From contig OX375880.1 in the NCBI GenBank assembly GCA_947359465.1, positions 27,056,548 to 27,120,547 on the forward strand: DNA of 64,000 nucleotides, read 5' to 3'. A model generated the notes under the pieces. That model saw only the letters and a program-made list of their open reading frames with translations. It made no database searches and was not told where the DNA came from. How positions within the stretch are numbered: position 1 is the stretch's first letter; every line of letters starts with the position of its first letter. Made by a program: the position numbers and the translations under genes. Positions 24,415 to 64,000 of the stretch are shown piece after piece. The DNA is from Metellina segmentata. Lineage: Eukaryota; Arthropoda; Arachnida; Araneae; Tetragnathidae.

Positions 24415-27400
24415 GGATACAGTGGTCCAACTAGGCGAAATCGTTGAATGAAAGTTTAAAACAGCAACATCTAAGTGTTTTATGTAACTCTCAACTTTGT
24501 TTACATAGATTATTTTACCTACATTATCGGTATATATTCATAATATTGTCAGGTCTTCGGCCACCACAACACCACACACTGAATAAGAAATGGAATCACT
24601 ATATTTGTGTTTGTAAGGGAGGGGTACTTATATCATTTGGGAAATCTTTTCCTTATGTTTGGCTGTTTTAGGTTCTAGACAAAAAATTTAGTACCAAGGG
24701 GGTCAAGGCCAGTACGACATACTTGGTGTGTTCTTTTTATCACTTAAGTTTTTCATTAAAAATATTCACCTCTTTCAATTGCGGGATACAAGAGGTTTTT
24801 GTTCACATAGGAGTTAGCATATATATTGTGTCGAGACAATTGATAACAAAAAAAAAATAATAATAATAAATTCTTACTGAAAACAAGTGATAATTTACAA
24901 ATCTTTTCCAGTGCTTTATACATAAGGGAGCAGTCTATTGCACGCAACAAAGTATTTTCCGTTAATTTTGACATGTATGCGAGGGCAGCAAAGAGAGAAC
25001 TCATCTCTATTACAAAGATTTTAAGAGGCGAGATCTTGTGTTCTAAAGGGGCGAAAAACGGAGATGCCAGGCGTCTTCATCAGAATGTTTGTAACAAAGT
25101 TCTTCATTTGTCAGATACTCTACTTTATAATTGATACTGCTTCCAGAGGAAATGTCTCGAGTGCTTCGTCTGAAGGGCATCTGGTATTTATTAAATTTAA
25201 CGTGCAAGATTCCAATTGGTTTCAAAAAGCCACATGACACAAATTCCTGTCAGGGTTTGGGGCTAGCAACAAAAGTCAAAGATGCACTTGTAATGCTGTA
25301 ATCTTGCTGGTAAAATGAAACATTCTGTTCTTGGTGATTTTTTGCATTGGCCCGGTATTGATTGTAACAAAATCATCCTGATGTTGTAAATAGTGTCAGT
25401 GTTTTTTAAAGAATAAAATAATTTCTTAAAGAGAATTGAATGTCATTAAAGCAACTGGTGTAGCACATGTATTCTTCTCAATGGACAGGTTTGAGACTTG
25501 AATTGATGCCCTTCAAACATGGGATTGCTATTTCTGATAAAGGAATCAAATCTGTTTTCAGTATGTTACAAACATAAGAATCTTGGTGAAAATAATTTAA
25601 ATAACAAAATCTGATTTACATTAAACATTTTTTAAATGATTATTTTTTCATACCCTGGGATGCTAGAAACTTCAGGGCAAAAATATATCTCATTACACAA
25701 AAGTCTTCATTTAGATGAAACTTTTTATAAAATTAAGAACATATTTTTAGAAATTTCTAAAAGTACAATTTTAATAAGCAAATTTTTTTTTGACTACTAG
25801 TAAGGAGTAAAATATCCAATTTTATTGAAAAGTTAGCAATGTTGTTTAATGTGTGTGTGTTTTATATATATATAGCAACTATTTAATAAAATACCTGTTT
25901 TTCCCCAAAATAAACAAAAGCAAGTTTAGATTTTTATTGAATTTTTTTCTTCGGTTTATGGTTTTCAGAAACGTTTGTCCTGATTAAAGAAGATTTTAAA
26001 ATTACCAGAATTCAGAACTTCATAAATGCTACACATTACAACTCAAGAAATTTCAATTTCAGATAGAGTGGATCCTGCGAGAAGGCAGTCCATGTTGGAT
26101 CCGTTATTTTTTAATAGGAGTGAAAGCATGTTAAGAGAAGGCTGCCATACACAAAAACATGAATGGCAATTGATATGGCTGTTTCCAGACAATTTGTTAT
26201 CAATAATGCCATCACTTTAGGCACTGAACGATAATTGTAAACAAGAATCTGCACAAGACACCAATGGTGGAAGCATTTGTTTATGTTCACTCGTAAGTAG
26301 CTATTTAAATAATGTTGCACCGAAGCAACACAGTAGGCTTTTGGTGACGGTCCAGAATCAAACCCGAAGGAAAGTATCTAAAGACATACACATAATTTTG
26401 AACACAAATGGTTTTACATCTTTCCTATACAATTTTTAAAGAACTGTATGGAGTTAAACCTGGACCTAATTGAGGAAACTATGAAAAATAACGGATGTGT
26501 TCAGAGTAAATACCACATAGGATACATTAGAAGATTTGTAAGTAAATTTTGTTGCATTGTATTAAAAAGGGTTTTCCTTTTTTTAAATTATTCCTATATA
26601 TAATTAATTTTGAATTTAAACAATGCAAACAATGATGAAATTTGTCAAACATGAATAACTTAAAAGATAAGATTTGGATAAAAAACTGAACCCAGGTATA
26701 AAACATTTTTAAAAATTAAGGAACTACTATTTTGAAAATGTTAGCTGTTCTGTCAGAAACTTCAGATGTTTGTACTTTGTTTGACAGATAAGAAATATTT
26801 ATTTTACTTTAATAAACAGTCCCCCAAAATTAAATTAATAAAAATCTGTATTCTTACAAAAAAAAAAAAAATCTTTACAGTATTTCAACATTAAAATGCA
26901 TATGTTCTGAATAGATCAGACCTAACATCTAGATGGTTGCAAATGGATCAGCCATTCCCATTGCTTGTTTTGCCAATGGACTCCTGTTGCAGTATTTGAT
27001 TTATCCAATTCCTCTCTAAAACTTACCTCTAAAATTTAAATCTTATTAAAAATTAAATAACAGAACAAAAACTGAAAGCTACTTTTAGTCAGATTCTTAT
27101 CATGAAGATATGTGCTGATAAATTTTAACTGCATTGTTTATCACTATTGGGTAATAGGAATTATTGTGTTTATGTTTTTTAAAAATAAAATTGACTGAAA
27201 AACATGTCGATGTTTGACAATTGAGAAAAAAAACCCACAATATATATGGTTATTTCTTGAAACTCCAGTATTTATAAGTTAAAATATATCTACAACAATG
27301 AAAAAATGTCTTAAAACTAATAAATCTCCAGGCAAAAGAAATTGCAAGTAGGTTGCTATTCATTTCTTGAGATTTTTTAAATCTATATACCACTTGCTTT

Positions 27401-29290
27401 TGCTAAGTGAAAAATGACTAAAATATGACCAATATCAAAATAATTTTAAATTTCTTTAAACCAAGGTATGAATAAAGGTTTTCAAATATTTCCAATATAT
27501 GAAAGAAGCAATTTAATAGAAATTTCATGTGATGAAATCTATGAATTGCACATTCTTGCCCACAAATGGTTTAAAATTTAACTATGACGAATATTTTTGA
27601 AAAAGTAGATGATTGTCAGTCAGAAGTGTGGTCTGCTTGCATTATTAGAGGTTCAGATTTCCTAGAATTTAGAAAAATGTACCCTAAAGCATGCATCATA
27701 ATTATGATTTCCTACAGCAAAATAGTGAAAAAAGAATTTTCAAATAGCCAACTTAAGAATAATTGCAAGATATGATATTGAATGGGTACACCACTATTTA
27801 CCAAATCACTAAAATAAAATTTTAATTATACTTTTAGTTATTTTCTAGAAACTGCTTTCAGTGATAACTTAGATTTTAATATTCAGAAATGTCTTCACTG
27901 ATTTGCAGTTGTAAAAGCTAGCTTTCCCAAAAGTAAGTGTGCTATATTTGTTTATTTACATTTTTACCACTTAAAAATTATGCAAGATGAATATAAATTA
28001 GCTGCATTATTAAAAACTAGCAACTGGCACATTTTCAAATAAACTTTCACATTTTAACACAAAATCAATAAGATGCCAACTTTTCACATCTTAAGATTCA
28101 AAATGTCATGTTCACAATCATTACGTTTAATGACTTTTTTAGAAATGGGACACATGGTTGTTTCAACTGCCATGTCAATCATGGAATATTGATGCAAATA
28201 ATTATTGCTATGAAAATTATTTTGCAAATTTTTTTTTATCCTTATTATTTTCATCAAAATTATTATTTAAAGAATTTTGACAATGCACAACATAAATAAA
28301 TTTGAAATGTATTATCGGCATTAGAATTTAAGTTTAATGCATAAATGACATTCTAAAGCAAAAGCACAAGGCTGTTTACAAGGGCAAAGCTACAACTGAC
28401 AAGGACAGGAACTAAGCAATGTATCTATGTTAGATTGACTAAGAAACTCAAGTTGGGCAAGCCCAACAATGCAAAACTAGTTCACAGTTGTACTGAATTT
28501 TAAGTAAAATACTTTGTTTCTATGCATATATATTGATTAAAAAAACATATCATTACTCTTAATGTTAGATAAGTCATGGAATGTATAAAAATAAATATTG
28601 TTTATTATGTCATCTAAACCTTTGAATGTGATGCGTAAAAATTTGTAGCCATTAGAGTACATCATAAGAAAGCACTAAATGCCAAGAATTGGAATTTAGC
28701 AGAAAATCAATGAACTATAGGAATTGAAAACTGGAAGGAACTTTACACACAAGAATGTTGATAATAAGATATATAATAGTAATAAAAAATAGAAAACCTT
28801 CTAAATTTTTAGTCAATGCTATTTGCCAACTTAAGTGGAAGATTACATTTTCCCAATATACAAGAGCTAATTAAATAGATTAGATTTTCAGTTCTTTAGA
28901 CCATTAACGATAGAAAATATGGAAATCCCATTCACTAGACGCACAAAATTGCTAAATAGATTAACGGAATGACAAGCATAGAAGGTAACATTAAGTTTCA
29001 TGAAAATTTAAATACCCATCAGACAGTTGACCTGCACTTGCGGGAAAAGTTGAATATATCTTAACCCTTTCATGTAAATGATATAAGATTCCTGCATCAG
29101 AAAATGATATGCAATAATTCGGAAATAATTTGAAGGATATGTGTTTCAAAGTTTGTTGCAAAATTAAATACACAGAAAATAGATTCAGCTAAACAGCTGA
29201 CAGTTTAAACGGTGACATTCCGATGGCTTCAATGTTTTAAGTCAATCAACAAATACCTCAATGAACTAGAATAAATAAATATTTTTCTAA
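24415..29290. other. Intergenic, mostly unassigned
   Basis: No gene recognised. 26447-26600 is a dispersed repeat shared with 8350-8510. Two adjacent out-of-phase minus-strand frames at 25043-25240 and 24756-25004 look protein-like (DEDAWHLRFSP; EMSSLFAALAYMSKLTENTL) but could not be assigned. The rest is AT-rich. Confidence 0.4.
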
Positions 29291-29299
29291 AGCAATAAC

Positions 29300-29322
29300 A
29301 GGCGTTGTTTGAAACAACGCCT
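29300..29322. repeat. Perfect 23-bp palindrome
   Basis: AGGCGTTGTTT and its inverse complement surround a single central G. GC content of the stem stands out from the AT-rich surroundings. Confidence 0.85.
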
Positions 29323-29539
29323 CAAAATCCGAAATCAATTAAAAGTTTTTTACTATTTAGGCTTACGCACGAAAAAAGAAGAGGACATGGAATAAACAGC
29401 GCAAGTTAACAAGAATAGTTTTAAACACCTTAATATTTTAGACTTAAAGACATTCTTAGATGCTAAACTGAAGTGCATAATACAATTGTAAATAAATCCT
29501 ATAAGATGGCACAATTCAGCCTCAAATTATAAGAAAAAC

Positions 29540-29770
29540 ACAGATGCCTACGTACCAATATGGCGGTCCGGATAACACGGAATCAGGCTATTGGCAAAAG
29601 GTACAAAGATCTACGTTCACGGCTAGCAAGCACAACACCCCTAGGAACCTCAACTTGCTGGCAGTGTCCGCTGGAAGAGCCATCGTAGCGAGGATGACTC
29701 ACTCAAGTTACGTCATTGACATGTATGACAGCGAGGGTCATGAAACTATGTTAAATGGAAATATCTTTTC
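29540..29770. promoter_or_regulatory. GC-richer patch, candidate promoter or leader exon
   Basis: About 230 bp with several CpGs, a CCATATTGG-like motif (29556 region, ACCAATATGGCGG), GTGAGTCAT-like and TGACGTAA sites on the minus strand, and an open plus-strand frame of 77 residues with no recognised domain. It sits 0.8 kb upstream of the PP1 gene. It may be a far 5' region of par-1, a small exon, or an enhancer; the sequence alone does not decide. Confidence 0.25.
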
Positions 29771-30480
29771 CTGCTAATGTGAAAGTTGTATGGTATAAGA
29801 AGGCAAAATCTTGTGTATTCAGAGGAAAAAACAAACCCAGATCAGCACTCAGAAAGGTCATACGGGTAAAGTCCTTAAAATTACAACGAAGGTCCAATTA
29901 AAATAATAAATTTGTAAATCATTCAACAACACAAGAAAATTTTCAAAGAAAAATTTCCATTCCACTAAAAAAATTTAGGTTTGACACAGTTTGAGGTTTT
30001 GGGTTGAGTAATTAGCTCTCCGTTTTAGAGTTATCGCGCACAACAGAAAAGTCGACAAAGAAAGGTTCTGAATTGCCTATTAAGAGAAATAAATTGGATC
30101 ATGTTCTCTAATCTAAATTACTAATGGTATCAAAAATACTATTTTGTGTTGATATATTGAAATGTGCCTCTTTAAAGCAATCATCTTTTCGCCTTCATCA
30201 GAGAAACGGAAACAAGGCATCAAAATTATGAATCAAAGCAGGATTCTAAACTAGTTTCATTTTATTTTTGAAAACTTAAAATTGTGGTGAATGGTGATTA
30301 CTTTAATTGCTATATTATATTTAGGTTTTCAGAAAATTTGGTTCGTAAAGCCGCCTATGTCTTAGATAAATTGTTGTCAACTAATTCCATACAAATTCTT
30401 TCAACTTTAACTGTTAACAACATTAAAATCAAAGGCATTCAGCTTTAAAGTTTCCCTTGATTTCATCACTCGCTTCAACG
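29771..30480. other. Upstream flank of PP1 gene
   Basis: AT-rich intergenic sequence with no frame or element recognised. Confidence 0.5.
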
Positions 30481-30491
30481 TTGAATGATTC

Positions 30492-30499
30492 TATAAAAG
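30492..30499 (+). promoter_or_regulatory. Candidate TATA box of the PP1-beta gene
   Basis: TATAAAAG lies 75 bp before the start codon, giving a predicted start site near 30,522-30,530 and a leader of about 45-50 bases. The ATG context GAAAATGG is favourable. Confidence 0.45.
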
Positions 30500-30573
30500 G
30501 ATAAATAAAGGTTTCAAAAAATTCGCTGTGTGGCAATAGTAATTTCCGTCACACTTGTCGTCATCATCTGAAA

Positions 30574-61920
<31,347 letters not shown>

Positions 61921-63022
61921 TGCTTTTCCTATGTACAGTGAACTCTCCCCATATTGCTTCTGATATTTCTATAAGTTTTAACTATTCCTTTTATGCTCTT
62001 TTCCTTGCTTTTTTGCAACTCTTTGCTACAGTGCACCAATTCCTCCTGGCTTCTAAAGCCATGCAAAGAGTACCTGGTTTAAAATATATTTGAGAGGGTT
62101 AACTTCACTACTTTTCTTTAGAAAGAATGCATCATCTGTCGTCTTGAGTCCCCCTTTTATGACAGGTTCGTTCAGAAGAACCTTGTTTTAGTTATGAACA
62201 GTATTTTGATTTTATTATGTATAGCATATTAATTAACTCAGCTTAGTATGAATGCAAACTAGTTGAAAGGCTATCATGCTTTATGTTAAATCAATTTCCT
62301 TTCCTTGTTTATTATGCATTTATTTATGCTGATCAATTGATTTTAGCTTATCTCTTTAGGTTTCTCTTTTAAAGAATTTGTGAGAGTGGAATTTTATATA
62401 TATTCTTGAGCTTGAGTAATAACCACGATTTTGATTCAGAACTAGGATTTGTATTCGTTTTACACTAAAATATGCTGTTCATGGAAAAACTAACAATCTC
62501 TCTTCCATTTCTTTCTTGTATCATAGAAATTTGAGGCAGTGTGTTACTTTCCAAGTTGTTTACATCATTCTGTAAATTTTTCATTTGTGTTAATTTTTGT
62601 CATGTGGAACATTTATCTTCTGTATATTTTTTTATTTCGTGTTTTTGTAATTTGCTGAATTTCCCCCTGTGAGCCTTATTGTAAAAGTTACGAAAGTGTA
62701 TTGTACTCTGGAAGCTGATAATTCCCGAAGCTTTAACTAGAAAATCTGTACCACTACGTGTATGGAGGATTCCGGCCATGTACATTATGTAAAAGCTGAT
62801 TGTTTTGTCTTATTGGTTCCATTAGTACAAAAATGGTGTCATATTTGATTTGGTTAGAAGTTTGCATTACTGCAACTGGATTTTCATTTGATAATCTGCC
62901 ATACTTTTCTGACTTTATAAAAGAAACAGATGTTTTTCGTTTATTTTAGAAGTATAGTTTTTCCCTTGATGACCGTTGATGTAGAAACAGGAAATGAATA
63001 AAATTTATGAAAAGATTCTGCT
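61921..63022 (+). other. PPP1CB: 3' UTR of PP1-beta gene
   Basis: No coding potential. Ends after an AATAAA signal at 62997-63002 with a downstream GT-rich stretch (TTTGCTTTGTTCC). The cleavage site is inferred. Confidence 0.55.
62997..63002 (+). terminator. PPP1CB: Polyadenylation signal AATAAA
   Basis: First well-placed AATAAA after the stop with a G/T-rich element about 20-40 bp downstream. Confidence 0.55.
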
Positions 63023-63624
63023 GAGTTTGCTTTGTTCCACATTGTTATCATTTGATATACATTTAAGTGGCATCAAAATATAACTGAGAACTATGTGAAT
63101 GCTTTTAGTACTGGCTTCACGCATACCAGGCAAATTGGAGCAATTATAATGTACAATTGTTTTTATGTGAATATTAGCTTAGACCAAAGTCACCACAGAG
63201 GTTGGTCTTCAGCTACTAGCAATTGCAACTAGTCTCCTACAATATGTTATTATTTGGAATATTTGTTTTCTTCCAAACTTATTTTTGATATATTTTTAAT
63301 TTATTCACTGTAATTAGACTCATTAAAGTATTTAATTAGAGATCCATGTTATTTTGTACTGAAGAATTCTCTGCTGAAATGTTGAGTGTTTTTACACAAG
63401 ATATTTGATATAATCTGCTTCATGTTGCTCTGAAATGCTTAACTTGTGCGATTCTGAGCGTTTTCTGGTACGAGATATGAATTTAGTATCCTTTAAAATG
63501 TTGAACCAATTATGTATAGTTAAATATTTATTTTGACAGGGGTGTAGATTCTGCTCACAAAAGCATATTGTTGAAAATGTACTCCAAAATCTGGTTTTCA
63601 AGTCAGTGAATCCGAAATTCAATT

Positions 63625-63733
63625 AATGTGATTGGATCAAAAAAAATCAATAAAAACAAATATTGTAGATTTAAATCTTGGAAAATGCCTGGACACATCA
63701 GACACAAAACACTTCTTTTTATAGAAGTAGAGA
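63625..63733 (-). mobile_element. Helitron 5' end fragment
   Basis: Reads TCTCTACTTCTATAAAAAG on the minus strand after an A, then GTGTTTTGTGTCTGATGTGT. Located downstream of the PP1-beta polyadenylation signal. Confidence 0.55.
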
Positions 63734-64000
63734 TAACTAGAGTGCCTATATAATAAGAGTGGTGACGTACGGGAAACACTTTCTGATTGGCTTAGAGACC
63801 TTTTCTACTGCCAGAGGCGGTCTTTTCCTAGCTCCCGTAGGCTTAACATGGGAACTTTTTGTGTGTTCGAAAAAAACGTGTGTATATTAAATTAAAAAGA
63901 AAATATAGCTTATTCATGTTCCATTTCGTGTTCTATAATGTTTATTTATTATTATTTTAGTGTTTTGTCAGCATAAATTTGAAGACTTTTTAAATAAATA
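63734..64000. other. Right-edge flank
   Basis: CTAGAGTGCCTATATAATAAGAG followed by moderately GC-rich DNA (GGTGACGTACGGGAAACACT). It could be another repeat but is not assigned. Confidence 0.3.

Noticed and set aside
24756..25240. Two minus-strand frames that faintly resemble FASTK-type helical repeat proteins
   Set aside because: The frames are out of phase, short and without diagnostic motifs. A profile search would be needed to claim a pseudogene.
29544..29777. 77-residue ORF in the GC-richer patch
   Set aside because: No recognisable domain or splice context. Kept only as a possible regulatory or leader region.

Overview
This is eukaryotic, AT-rich, repeat-laden nuclear DNA. Two conserved protein-coding genes with GT-AG introns lie in it, separated and invaded by transposable elements. 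The Helitrons, hAT-like and Tc1-like elements and an I/Jockey-type LINE with a pre-knuckle Gag suggest an arthropod. A chelicerate is my best guess from the style of the LINE, and this is inference only.

Left part (239-13280, minus strand): twelve coding exons of a MARK/PAR-1 Ser/Thr kinase. They encode the N-terminus, the complete kinase domain, and the linker plus UBA domain (363 residues with no frame break). The gene runs off the left edge, so the spacer and KA1 domain are outside. Large introns 11, 7, 4 and 3 hold a small Helitron, a Tc-like remnant, a hAT-like remnant, and a 4.5 kb nest of elements (7735-12194).

Middle (13281-30573): 17.3 kb between the two start codons, which are arranged head to head. 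It contains a short hAT5-like MITE (15161-15563), a 2.2 kb terminal-inverted-repeat element with a 4-bp target duplication (15590-17750), a hAT-like element (19317-20270), Helitron fragments, MITEs, a fold-back repeat, and a GC-richer patch near 29.55-29.75 kb.

Right part (30574-61920, plus strand): eight coding exons of the protein phosphatase 1 catalytic subunit, beta type (325 residues, intact). Its 17.7 kb second intron is a transposon graveyard. It holds a hAT5/6-like element with a 6-bp target duplication, a Helitron with a helicase pseudogene and a 232-bp tandem array sitting inside the 5' tip of an older Helitron, a tRNA-like SINE, more Helitrons, and a decayed LINE with endonuclease, reverse transcriptase and RNase H. 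Later introns carry a Tc1-like fragment, two Helitrons bordering exons 6 and 7, and a complete 1,018-bp hAT copy with a perfect 8-bp target duplication nested in another element. A 3' UTR of about 1.1 kb with an AATAAA signal follows.

The two host genes are both cytoskeletal regulators (PAR-1 phosphorylates microtubule-associated proteins; PP1-beta is the myosin-phosphatase catalytic subunit). Nothing in the sequence shows that they are co-regulated. I found no clearly new biochemical system. The most unusual structures are the nested Helitron pair with its dimeric satellite-like array, the 107-bp higher-order minisatellite, the ACAT-flanked element with a duplicated terminus, and an unidentified coding remnant near 59.7-60.3 kb.
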